Source of the DNA: Thalassia testudinum
Lineage: Eukaryota; Streptophyta; Magnoliopsida; Alismatales; Hydrocharitaceae
DNA: 64,000 bases
Assembly (NCBI GenBank): GCA_037157565.1
Contig: JAZHRO010000013.1
Span: 77,183,501 to 77,247,500 of the forward strand
Direction of reading: 5' to 3'
Positions within the stretch are counted from its first letter, which is position 1; each line of letters starts with the position of its first letter. The notes below the pieces were generated by a model. It made no database searches, was not told where the DNA came from, and saw only the letters and a list, made by a program, of their open reading frames with translations. A program made the position numbers and the translations under genes. Positions 30,787 to 40,826 of this stretch are shown piece by piece.

Positions 30787-33538
30787 GATGAGAGCCTCAT
30801 CATGAGCCATAACTAGCTCATTTTGACCCAATAAAGAAGATAAAAGCTCCTACATAGCCTAGAAGAAGGCTTAACTGAAGGAACAAGTGCTTTGAGAAGA
30901 AAACATGAAATAAAGGTTAAAATTGTAATTTTACCATTGTAGTACATAAACGGGATTTCTCAGAGGCAAAACATAGGTCAAATGGTCTAAATGAGATAAA
31001 AAGTGGGTTGAGTCAATCAGAAATGGGTTTATGTGCAATCTAAGAATTAAATGACACTTGGTAACCCTAAAACAGACCCGCATAAATTAACAAGGTTCCG
31101 GTCAGAATAAAAATCAAGTAAACCCTCTAAAAATCATGGAAAAACATTCTCTATGGTTTAGAACACTTAATTTGGCCCTTGGAACCCAGTTTGACCTAGA
31201 TTAGGGTTCTAGCTCTTCAATTAACCTAATTTGGGTTTTTACGCAAAATATCTATTCAAACGAGGTCAAACCTAAAATCCAACTTCACCATTGGATTCCT
31301 TAGGTCCAAATTAGGTTTGTACCAAAATTTGGACCTAAGGGGAGGTCATCTTGACCTACTTTGCAATTTAGTACACCCAAAGTACAATTTGGTCCCTATC
31401 TTTTGAATATCTTTGCAGAGAGCCCCCTAAGTTTTTCGCCCCCTTTCCAATCCGGTCCTGCCGCCATTGTTAGGGCAGAACCGAGCTCCGGTGAGGTTTA
31501 GAGAGGGATTACTCTCTAATCCCTCAGAGATTCCCTCCCAGAAATGGAAGGGGGATTCTCTGAGGAATTCCCTTCCTTCTAAAGCCAATTACAATCGCTG
31601 GTGTGAACCCAATATCTCGTGTGAATGCACGAGAGATTCGGGTATCCACCCTCTTTCCAACTCCGACGAGTCGGCGGAGGTGATTGCGCTGTCTCCACGC
31701 GCTAGAAGGTTCAGCCAGTGCCTATAAAAGGCTCCCCAGACCCTGCCGCAGAACCTAAGCTTGATTTTGACGGAGATACCCTCCAATTTCCCTCTCTCCC
31801 ATCTCCGGCCAAAAGACCCGCAAGCTCCGGCGACCTCCTCTCCTCCTTCCCGTCGCTCTACTGCCATACCAGCAGCAGTCAACTTCGCCGCTTCCTCCCA
31901 CGTCGTGCCGTACCAAGCACGCGTGTTCCTGACCTCTTCCTCGTCGCTGCTCCCTCCCTCAGGGTCCTTCCCCGACGACGACAGTTACGCGCCGTCCACT
32001 CCGCTGCCTCCCTTCCTTCCAGATCACCCCAGATACCCTCTCCATCCTCTCCTCTCTCTTTTCCCACTGCTATTTTATCCAATTACCCCCTGACAGTGCC
32101 TAACCACCCCCATCGTCCTCCGGCGAGCCGCCCACACCACTCCGCCCCTCCACACGGCCCGCCAACCCTCTTGTGAGCTCCGCCTCACCGCCAGGAGCTC
32201 AGTCCACCCCTCCACTGCCACTCCAGACCTCCACAATCACCCCTCGATCAACCCCACACCTCCGACCACAAGTTGACCTAGGCACGCACGCCTAGGCCGA
32301 CCTGCAGCCTGCAGCACCGCCCACCGCCTTCGCCGTGCCATGGCGAAAGTTTCTAGCTAATCTGATTGGGCCAATAGGCCGTTCTTGTGGTGACAGGTTG
32401 TAGCTCCTGCCGCCATTGACGGTCGAAGCAGCGAGGAGCTTGTAGCAGCTTCAGGCACCAGGGCTTCCAGGCTGCAGGTGCAGTAGGTGCATGCAAGTGT
32501 TGTGAAGCGACTGAGGCCAGCAAGTCGCGCTGCGAAGCCAGCAGCTGGGGCAATTGCACGACGAGAATTCTGCGGGCGCGCGTGAAAGCAGGACTGACTA
32601 GACAGTCCCACATCGTGGGATCGCAAAACATAGGTATAGTATAAATTATTTTTGTGTTTTACTCTCATTGCCTCCGTAAGCACAGGGGTGAGGTCCCTCA
32701 CCTGCCCTCAGACCCGCCTCGTCCGCGGCTTGACCTCGCGAATCTGGTGGGATCCGACCCAACCCAAATCTTGAGCACTCCTCGCGCACCACCACTTGCC
32801 GGTGCGCTTGGTCCCGGGTGCGAATCCGACCCGTCTACCCGTGTGGCTCTGGGAGAGCGTCCTTGAGTGAATTGCTTGAGAGAGAGAGAGACGCTTGGGT
32901 AGAGGGATGGGGGTAGGTTTTGCTTTGGCTGTGGTGTGTGCAGGAAGGAAGAAGCAAAGGAAGCAGCGAGCACTTAGCAGCTGCAGAACAGGAAGAGAAG
33001 AAAGAAGAAGAGGCTGTGTAGCAGAAAAAGAAGGAGAAGCTTTCGTAGAGAACCAAAGAGAAGGAAGAAGGAAGGCAAGGCAGAAGAAAGAGAAGAACGA
33101 AGAGAGGCCAAGTAAAGACTGCAAAGATCAGAAGAAGAAAGGAAAGGCAGGAGAAGAAATAAGAGAAAAGAAACAAAGGCAGGAAGAAGAAGCCTGCACA
33201 AGACAAGAAGCAAAGGCAGAAAGAGAAAGAAGTGCAAAGGAGAAGGAGCAATGAAGAAGAAGAGAGAAAGGAGATTACATTTAAGACGTCTGATACAGGA
33301 ATCAGACGTCCAATTCTATTTTTCTTTCACAAATCCTTTTTAAAATTCTCTCTTTGAATCAATCCTTTTCATTTAACAGTTGTATTCTTTGGTTTTAAAA
33401 AGTACTGAGCTTGCTCCCCGTGTTCGACCTCGGATACTCTAGTTTTTCGAGTAATAAAATTCTTTATATTTGTTTAAACGTTTTGTCGGTTATACTACAA
33501 CGTGATATACTTTAAACCCGCACAAAAACGTGAGAACA
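30787..33538 (+). mobile_element. Solo LTR A4 (LTR-A family) inside E1 gag
   Basis: TGATGAGAGCC...GTGAGAACA with GGAGG on both sides (30782-30786, 33539-33543). The uninterrupted site is seen in E3 at about 44950. Contains U3 hairpin CTCGTG...CACGAG (31611-31638), TATA CCTATAAAAGG (about 31723), leader stem-loop (31858-31878), CTTCGCC hairpin (32327-32349), GGCC-AATA-GGCC (about 32370), RNA unit (32604-32921), GA-rich tract (32940-33275) and a perfect GACGTCTGAT/ATCAGACGTC hairpin (about 33284-33309). Confidence 0.92.
32670..32921 (+). ncRNA. Predicted Pol III-type RNA unit in LTR A4 (best promoter copy)
   Basis: AGTCCCACATCG at 32604-32615 is an exact match to the plant snRNA upstream element as I know it. 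TATAAATT starts at 32640 after a 24-nt spacer. G of GCCTCCG is at 32670, and the first T run after it is TTTT at 32918-32921 (252 nt). Predicted stems: GGTGAG/CTCACC at the 5' end and GCGCACC/GGTGCGC near 32786-32810. A B-box-like GGTGCGAATCC lies at about 32817. In plant U6-type genes a USE-to-TATA spacing of about 23-25 bp specifies RNA polymerase III. Transcription itself is unproven. Confidence 0.55.
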
Positions 33539-34890
33539 GGAGGAAATGGCTTTAGTAAAGGTACAGTTAAGCCAGCTGTTAGACTATAAACAACAAGGAT
33601 CCTTGCCATCCTAGCGACAACCGAACCCGCAAAACATGATTAACAGAGGCCCCAATTCGCATGGGTTCTAGGGCAATCCCGGGCAGGCTCACATGGTCCA
33701 GCCCGCCCCACAAACACCCCATGGGTTTGGTGCTTCTTCGTCCTTGTCTTCTCAAGGATCAACCCATGGTCCCAATGCCTCTGCTATTGCGGTGACCTTG
33801 AGAAGCGGCACCAACACCCAGGATCCCAAATGGTCGACCCTTCCCGAGACTTCATCGTCTGAAGCACCTGACTCAAAAGAGGCACTGGAAAAACCTAAGG
33901 ACCCAGAAATAGATCCTATCCATGTTCAGACACCCTAACCCGAGGCCTTGGAGACAGTCAAGAAAAAGAAAAGTATTGTGGAAACTGAGGAGCTTTTGGA
34001 GATCTTTAAGCAAGTTCAGATTAATATTCCACTCCTCGAAGTCGTCAAGCACATCCCGGCTTACGCCAAGTTTCTAAAAGATGCCTGTACACCCAAACGT
34101 AAGCCAAGACCTCAAGCACCTAGGAAGGTTGTGCTCTCCGAGCAAGCAAGTTACGTAATATCAAGCAACCTTCCGCTCAAGAGAACTGACCCAAGAGCAC
34201 CCCTGATATCCTGTAATATCGGGGACATGACATTTGATAGAGCACTCCTGGGCATAGGTGCTTCCATCAATCTGATTCCAACAACCCTGTACCACCAATT
34301 TGGTTTCGGAGAGTTAACACCCACACCTGTCACCATCCAGCTGGCTAATAGATCTGTGAAGACCCTGAAGGGGGTTGTCGAGGACGTGATTGTGCAAGTC
34401 AAGGACTTCTATTTCCCGGTCGACTTCTTGGTGCTCGACATGGAAGTCCCTGAAAATCTATAGAATGCACCCTTAATCTTAGGCAGACCTTTCTTAGCTA
34501 TGGCTAAGGCGAACATCGATTGTGATATGGGATGTATGGAAATCGCCTTTGGAGATAAGAAAATGTAGTTGGATATCTTCCGGGCGACCAAGTCTTTTGA
34601 TTGCGACTATATCAAGGAACATGATCCCATGGAACCTTTGGTCGAGGAATGCCTCACCCTTAGTTCTGTCTTGGACCACCAATCCTGTAATGACTGTTCT
34701 GACCCGTCACCATCACTGCCCATGGACCTCTGTAGGGCTGATTACCATTAAACAGCACCATTTGAGGAGATTGATGTTAATCAACTCCCGCCTTTCCCTT
34801 TTCCTTCGACTGTTGTTCCACCCGCACCCGAACTAAAGCCACTACCTGAGAATCTCAAGTATGTCTTCCTAGGACCTGACCAAACCTTCC
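33539..34890 (+). pseudogene. E1 gag C-terminus and aspartic protease
   Basis: Contains AVTLRSGT (Athila gag-pro hallmark), KDPEIDPIHVQTP, EELLEIFKQVQINIPLLEV, KDACTPKRKPR, then the protease DMTFDRALLGIGASINLIPT at about 34230-34285. The active site is expected as DLGAS, here GIGAS, so the catalytic Asp is lost. VLDMEVPE and LILGRPFLAMAK follow. In-frame stops are at about 33937 (TAA), 34461 (TAG), 34566 (TAG) and 34749 (TAA). The TAG after VPENL is shared with E3. Confidence 0.85.
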
Positions 34891-36275
34891 CTGTGATTAT
34901 TAACTCTCATCTAACCAAGGACCAAGAACTCAGGTTGACCGCGACCCTTTCGGAACATCGGGCCGCCATTGGATGGACCATTTCAGACTTAAGAGGAATT
35001 AGCCCCGCCTATTGCACTCATAAGATTTACCTGGAAGATGGGGCAGGGCCCTCCCGCCAAATGCAGAGACGGTTGAACCCAAATATGTGGGAGGTCGTTA
35101 AGAAAGAAATTATCAAGTCGCTTGACGCCGACATCATCTTTCCCATCTCTGATTGCCCCTGGGTGAGCCCCACTCAAGTGGTTCCGAAGAAAGCCGGGCT
35201 CATCGTTGTCACCAATGAACGTGGAGAATCCATCCCCACCTGCACCACTACCGCATGGTGGGTGTGTATTGATTATAGGAAACTCAATGAAGCAACCAAG
35301 AAAGATCATTTTCCCCTGCATTCATTGACCAGATTCTTGAAAGATTGGCAGGGCAAAAGTATTTTTGCTTCCTGGATGGATATTCAGGATATAACCAAGT
35401 TGCAATTGCTCCTAAAGATCAAGAGAAGACCACATTCACTTGCCCGTATGACATGTTTGCATTTCATTGTATGACGTTCGGGTTATGCAACGCACCTGCT
35501 ACCTTTCAGCATTGCTTGCTAGCCATTTTTTAAGAAATGGTGGGTGAATACTTGGAGGTCTTTATGGATGATTTCTCTGTATTTGGGAATTCATTCGGCC
35601 ACTGTTTAAGCAACTTGGAAAAAATCTGAAATGATGTATCGAGGTTAATTTGGTGTTAAGTTGGGAAAAGAGCCATTTTATGGTTTAAGAAGGAATCATC
35701 CTCGGTCACATCGTATCACATAGGGGCATTGAGGTGGATCGAGCCAAAGTTGATTTGATTTTCGAACTTCCTCTGCCTAGCTCGGTTCGGTAGATCCGTT
35801 CATTCCTGGGACATGTTGGCTTCTACCAAAGGTTCATCAAAGACTTCTCCAAGCTTTCCAAACCCTTAATCGACCATTTGGCCAACGACGCCTTATTCCA
35901 CATGGCCTCTGATTGCATCAAGGCTTACCACACCCTCCGGGACTAAGTTTCCATAGCACCTGTACTTCGGCCCCCGGATTGGTCCTAGGACTTTGAGATT
36001 ATGTATAATGCATCAGATTTTTCTATAGGTGCTGTCCTGGGACATAGACAAGACAGGAAACCCGTGGTGATCTACTACGCGAGCAAGACGTTAGATGAGG
36101 CCCCACGAAATTATACAGTCACAGAAAAAGAATTGTTCGTTGTAGTTTTCGGACTTGAGAAGTTTCGATCTTACCTACTAGGATCCCACGTGACCATCTA
36201 TACTGACCATTCATCCATTCAGCACCTGTTAGCTTAAAAGGATGCGAAGCCCAGGCTCATCAGATGGATCCTGCT
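34891..36275 (+). pseudogene. E1 reverse transcriptase and RNase H
   Basis: RT fingers/palm: DIIFPISDCPWVSPTQVVPK, VCIDYRKLNEATKKDHFPL, then a frameshift at about 35325 and FLDGYSGYNQVAIAP, FGLCNAPATFQ, and the catalytic FMDDFSVFGNS at about 35561-35590. Further frameshifts and stops follow to about 36000. RNase H: ASDFSIGAVLG, YYASKTLDEA, TEKELFVVVFGLEKFRSYLL, YTDHSSIQHLLA, ending at a TAA near 36236. An Asp in MYNASDF has become Asn relative to CDASDF. Homologous to E3 throughout. Confidence 0.88.
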
Positions 36276-36276
36276 C

Positions 36277-37716
36277 TTGCAGGAATTTGACCTAGAAATC
36301 CGTGATAAAGCCGGATCAAAGAATGTGGTGGTTGATCACTTATCCAGACTTCACCCAGACCACATTGGACCCTCCCTACCTTTATCCGACACATTTCTCG
36401 ATGAACACATTTTGGCTGTGCAAGACAAGAAACTGCCTTGGTATGCTGACTATGTCAACTACCTGGTTGTAGGACAGACCTTGCACAGCTGGTCTAGACA
36501 ACAACGGGACAAGTTCTTGGCCGAGGCTAAGCACTATTTCTGGGATGATCCCATGCTGTTTCGCCTCTATGTCGACCAGATCATCAGGAGGTGTATTCCT
36601 GAGGACGAAGTTCAAAGTGTGCTATCTTTTTGTCATGACCAAGCTTGTGGTGACCACTTCTCAGGAAAGAAAATGGTTGCGACGATTTTGCAGTCTGGAT
36701 TTTACTGGCCTTCCTTATTTAAGGATGCACACAACTTTGCTAAGACCTGCTCTCGCTGCCAAACACTGGGGACCATGACCAAAAAAGATATGATGCCCCT
36801 CCAGCCCATTTTGATTGTCGAGATCTTCGATGTTTGGGGTATTGATTTTATGGGCCCCTTCCCACCATCCAATGGCTTTGAGTACATCCTAGTCTCGGTA
36901 GACTATGTCTCTAAATGGATTGAAGCCGTCGCCACCCGCCGATGCGATCATAAGACTGTCATGAACTTTGTTAAGCAGAACATCTTTTCCTGGTTTGGAA
37001 TACCAAAGGCCATGATCAGTGATTATGGAAGTCAATTTATTCACACCCAATTCCGTGCCCTGAGTAGAAAATACAAGGTTAACCACCACATTGCTACCTC
37101 GTATCATCCGCAAACAAATGGGCAGACCGAGGTCTCAAATAGACAAATCAAGAACATTCTACAGAAAATTGTGAGACCTGACAGGAAAGACTGGTCCACA
37201 CGACTGGATGATGCCCTGTAGGCGTACAAGATCACTTTCAAGACCTCGATAGGCATGTCGCCTTATTGCCTGGTCTTTGGCAAAGCCTTCCACCTTCCTA
37301 TCGAGTTGGAACACCGGATGTACTGGGCTGTCAAGCAGTGTAACATGGATTCCTAGTTAACCGGTGCGTAGAGGGTGCTCCAACTCTCCGAGCTCGAGGA
37401 AATTCGTCGGGACGCCTTTGAGAACAGTCGGCTGTATAAGGAGAAAATGAAAGCCGTCCACGACCAACTCATCCATGGAAATACCTTTGAACCTAACCAG
37501 CAAGTTTGGCTTTTCGATGCCCGCCTAAAACTCTTTCCAGGGAAGCTCAGGTCCAAGTTGACAGGACCATTTAGGGTGGTCAAGCCTCACTCCAATGGGG
37601 CAGTTGAAATCGTTGATCCAAATACTGGGCACACTTTCACAGTCAATGGCCAGAGATTGGAACACTTCCTAGCCCAGGTTCCCCCAAAGGAGATTGTCAC
37701 CCTCAATGAGGGATGA
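36277..37716 (+). pseudogene. E1 RNase H tail and integrase
   Basis: A 314-codon ORF (36277-37221) continues in the same frame beyond three stops to 37716. It contains VVVDHLSRL, the integrase HHCC domain ([11 protein letters not shown]...CSRCQTLG), core [31 protein letters not shown] and [16 protein letters not shown] (D-D-E retained). The C-terminal KLTGPFRVVKPHSNGAVEIV and FTVNGQRLEHFLAQV is the non-chromodomain end typical of Athila. Stops at about 37219, 37354 and 37369 break the distal part. Confidence 0.9.
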
Positions 37717-37737
37717 CACGAAGTACTGCCTAGCTGG

Positions 37738-37806
37738 AGGCGTTAAACTCAACGCTTCTTGGGAGGGCGTTAAACTCAACGCTTCTTGGGAGGCAACCCA
37801 GAAGAT
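37738..37806 (+). other. E1 post-pol conserved hairpin motif, tandemly duplicated
   Basis: GGCGTTAAACTCAACGCTTC appears twice in tandem (37739 and 37766), the second followed by TTGGG-AGGCAA-CCCAGAAG. GCGTT/AACGC and CTTCT.GGG/CCCAGAAG can form two adjacent stems. E2 and E3 carry one copy each. The motif is characteristic of Athila elements just after pol. Confidence 0.8.
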
Positions 37807-39094
37807 TCAGACTGATCAGGTATTCTACTTCACTCAGGTAATATTTTTTCAAACCCCTGTTGCATCCATGTATTTGTCAATGAGGACATTGTCCAACTTA
37901 AGCATTGGGAGGTGGTAAATTGCATGATTCTGAGCTCATTTAATCAGTCTAAATAGAATAAAATTAAAAAAAAAAATTAAATTTAGGAAGAAAAACTTAG
38001 GCATTAGAAATTTGTCAATAGTGGGAAATAATACGAAAAAAACTTGAACACTTAGACTTTTCAGGCCTTCAGGCTTAATCAGCCCTGGTGTCCGTTAAAA
38101 TATGGATTTATCTTCAAATCCTTGCAACCTTAATCTACTCTAATCCACTAACTAAATAAGGTGATAAGTATACAACTTATCAACTCACCCTCTAACTCAG
38201 AAGAACTTTTAGTCTAAGCATCTGCACACATTTTTGCATAGACTCACTCCTCGGAGATTCTGATAGAAATTGGGTAGCTAATGAACTCTCTAGGGTGGTA
38301 TGGCTGGCAAGTTGTCGTGGGTAACAGGCTATTGGCAGGTTGTCCAGAGCCCAGCCAGGGGACCACCTCTTCTTTATTGCCTCTAGGTAAATTTGAGATC
38401 AGGAAAGCTACCTATCAAATAAAAAATAAGAAGAGAAGAAAAAAGAGAACAAAATAAACCACACTTTACCGCACGAGTATGGCTGGCAAGTGATCGTGGG
38501 TAACAACCCATTGGTCGTTTGTCCAGAGCCCAGCTCAGTAATTGCATAAAAAGAACCAAAACACTTAAGGAAGAAGCGGGGAAGTAGAGCAAGCCGGGGA
38601 GATATACACTGGAAAAATCCTTATGTTGACCCTAAATAGAACAAACGTAGGGAGAAAGCTACCGATCGAATAAATACACCTTCAAGCAAAAACTTACTCT
38701 TCTGGTCACCTAGGGGCGTAGAAATCCGAAGTCTGTCTAAATTACCGTTGAGTGAGTCTATCACGATCTTCACATCAAGATGCTTAGCACTTAGAGTTTT
38801 GTCCGAGTTTTGGGTGGGTTGGGTAACCGAAAAAAGTTACCAATACACTCTTAACTCCAAAAATCTAAAAATAAGAAAAATATATATATATACATGCATT
38901 AAAGCAAGGATTCAGGCGATTCATATTTTGGCAGACACCCGGGCGTTGCTTAATCTTTGTAGATTAACATCTTAGTATATTTCCTCCTATTGACAAGTGA
39001 AGAAGTGTCTAAGCAATTACTTTTTAAATTCTGACTGGAAATAAAGACTAGAATAAACCTTGCTAAGGACTAGCAAGGAGTAAGCATGAGGGTA
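37807..39094 (+). other. E1 3' untranslated region with internal direct repeats and polypurine tract
   Basis: No env-like ORF. Two direct repeats of about 57 nt (38298-38355 and 38477-38533; core TATGGCTGGCAAG..ATCGTGGGTAACA and TTGTCCAGAGCCCAG) are kept at the matching positions in E3. Polypurine tract TAAGCATGAGGGTA (39081-39094). Confidence 0.75.
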
Positions 39095-40281
39095 TGATAA
39101 CACTGCATCTTGGGGCGATAATTCTGTCAATTGGGATTTATCTTAAGAGCAAAATGCACAGGTAACACATCATAAATAGGAATAGGGGCATCGCATGCAT
39201 TGCACATCAAAATTGCTTATAATGCATTATTAATGGTCATGTGTACAAGAAAATGTCAGAACAGGCCTCAGATGAGCAATCGGATCACACGGATGGATTC
39301 AGAGCGACGAACGGAGTCCAACGGACTCGAAATCGGCCACATCTGACATCCTGAGCTCCTGCAGTGGGCCCAAGAAGTTCTGACCGTTAATCTAATGATC
39401 AACGGCCCACAACGCGCCACGTGGCGCCCGCTCGTCGCACCCTCACCGCCGCCCGCTTTTGCCTTCACCCGGAGGATGACTCTCAGCCGTCGATCTTCAA
39501 TTTAACAGCTGAGAGCCGCCCGCAGACTCACCCTCTCCGCGACAATCCGTTGCGACAGCGCAGCGGTCAACTGCCTCACGCCTGCGCATCCGGCACGGGA
39601 TCGAACAGCGCTGCGCAGAAATTGGAAAGCGAAGGCACGCTACGGGAAATCGAGCCGCCCGATCAGCAGCGAATGGTGACGATCAAACCGTGCGACGCAA
39701 CGGATGCGTGCGGACGCTCACACGCGTGATGACGCGATAGACGCGCATGCCTCAGCAGCGATCTGCGAGCGCGCCCTTTGAGAGATCTCAGTCGTCCGAT
39801 CTTCGATCGGATGGATTACAACGCGCGCGAATGGATTGCCACAGCGGAAGCACAAGGCGTGCGTGGTTCTCTTTGTAATCGCCGACCAAAGGCGTGAAAG
39901 CCAGATTTTTCTAAAGTTTAAGCTTTACTTTACTTTTGTTTAAGCATTTATCTAGTGTTGTAATTATAAAACTAAAGTTGCATGTCAAATGAAGTTGTTT
40001 CCTATCTACTTGCCCTCTTTTATGTTTAAGTTGCATGTTGTGAATGAAAAATTCTAACCCTATTCACTCTCTCTTTCTTTCCCTCTCTCACTCGCTTTTC
40101 ACCCACGTCTTCTCTCAAGCAAAAACCTATTATTTCTGTGACATTAAGTGACAAGAAAAATCTGGTTTTCACGCCTCCCTGAGATCGACACTCGGATTCA
40201 CGTCCATTTCTTCATTTAAAATCGACGTTGCGAGCGCAAGCTATAACGACCCTTTTAAACATACGCATCTTCCGCACGTCA
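39095..40281 (+). repeat. E1 3' LTR (LTR-B copy B2), promoter deleted
   Basis: TGATAACACTGCATC...CGCACGTCA, 1187 bp. Compared with B1, about 200 bp containing the TTTAGCGAC inverted repeat and the TATA box are missing (junction near 39864). Retains the intact E2 target site GATCAGCAGCGAATGG (about 39661) and a CCGATC-TTC-GATCGG hairpin (about 39797). Confidence 0.9.
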
Positions 40282-40296
40282 CCCCCCCCCCCCCCC

Positions 40297-40384
40297 TCCA
40301 CTGGTGGGAGGACTTCTCGAAGTCCTTACCCAGGTCCCTTAGGGTGACGACGGGTTCGTTGAACTTCTTGGATTTAGTGGCCAT
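40297..40384 (-). pseudogene. E0 gag N-terminus
   Basis: ATG at 40384 opens MATKSKKFNEPVVTLRDLGK and continues DFEKSSHQW to the E1 insertion at the C run. It resumes at 18404 with no other interruption. Confidence 0.65.
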
Positions 40385-40826
40385 CTTTCGTTAAGTACAG
40401 TTGTTAGCCTTTCAACAGGTAGAGCAATTTCTCATAAACAATGCCAATGGATCGAGGCCGAAAGACCTGGTCAAGACGGTTATCTCAAGTATGAAGGAAA
40501 GAGCAAAACATGTAAATACACAGGAATTGGTAACCTGGTTCCACTACAAAAGGTGTATGTTTAGAGAGGGTATCTAACCCTTAGAAATTTTCACTATCTC
40601 AATATATTGTGAAAATACACAAATACGCAGGAATTAGTAACCTGGTTCCATTATAAAAGGTGTATGTCCAGGGAGGGTATCTAAACCTTAGAAATTTTCA
40701 CATCTCAATATTTTGCGAGAGTTTTTTTTTTAGTAGAAGATAGCTCGATGATCTTCTGTCAAATACAAGGTTCCATTTTATAGGGTATGAGGCACGATCC
40801 CTCCTGGGGGTGCCCTATCGGGCTAC
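40385..40826 (-). other. E0 5' leader with a 107-bp direct duplication
   Basis: Two imperfect copies of a segment containing GGAATTxGTAACCTGGTTCC and AGGTGTATG...GAGGGTATCTAA...TTAGAAATTTTCAC lie about 107 bp apart (from 40513 and 40620). This is presumably leader or LTR of E0, but its outer limits are unknown because E3 interrupts it at 40826. Confidence 0.5.

Larger units (their letters stand above)
18405..40281 (+). mobile_element. E1: Athila-lineage LTR retrotransposon (LTR-B), with nested E2 and A4
   Basis: 5' LTR 18405-28132 (split by E2), internal region 28133-39094, 3' LTR 39095-40281. The target duplication is CCCCC inside E0 gag: six C's before it, and a 15-C run after it that has probably expanded. 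Lineage is shown by the tRNA-Asp primer site, a gag-pro containing VTLRSG and GASINLIP, the pol order PR-RT-RH-INT, and the post-pol GTTAAAC..CGCTTCTTGGGAGGCAACCC motif. Without nested insertions it would be about 10.8 kb. By my hand count the two LTRs differ at about 18 of the first 220 bases, so it is older than E2 and E3. Confidence 0.9.

Noticed and set aside
32604..32921. LTR-A RNA unit as 7SL, U3, U6, 5S or a tRNA gene (Cassandra-like capture)
   Set aside because: I see none of their diagnostic sequences (5S A/C boxes, U6 ACAGAG core, 7SL GGTGGTGCGG-type Alu domain, tRNA cloverleaf). Only the promoter type matches.
37807..39094. Possible env-like ORF after pol, as in some Athila elements
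   Set aside because: No frame longer than about 75 codons, and no signal or transmembrane pattern in E1, E2 or E3.
40282..40296. C15 run as an independent repeat feature
   Set aside because: It is the E1 target duplication (CCCCC beside a natural C run in E0 gag), probably expanded by slippage or assembly error.
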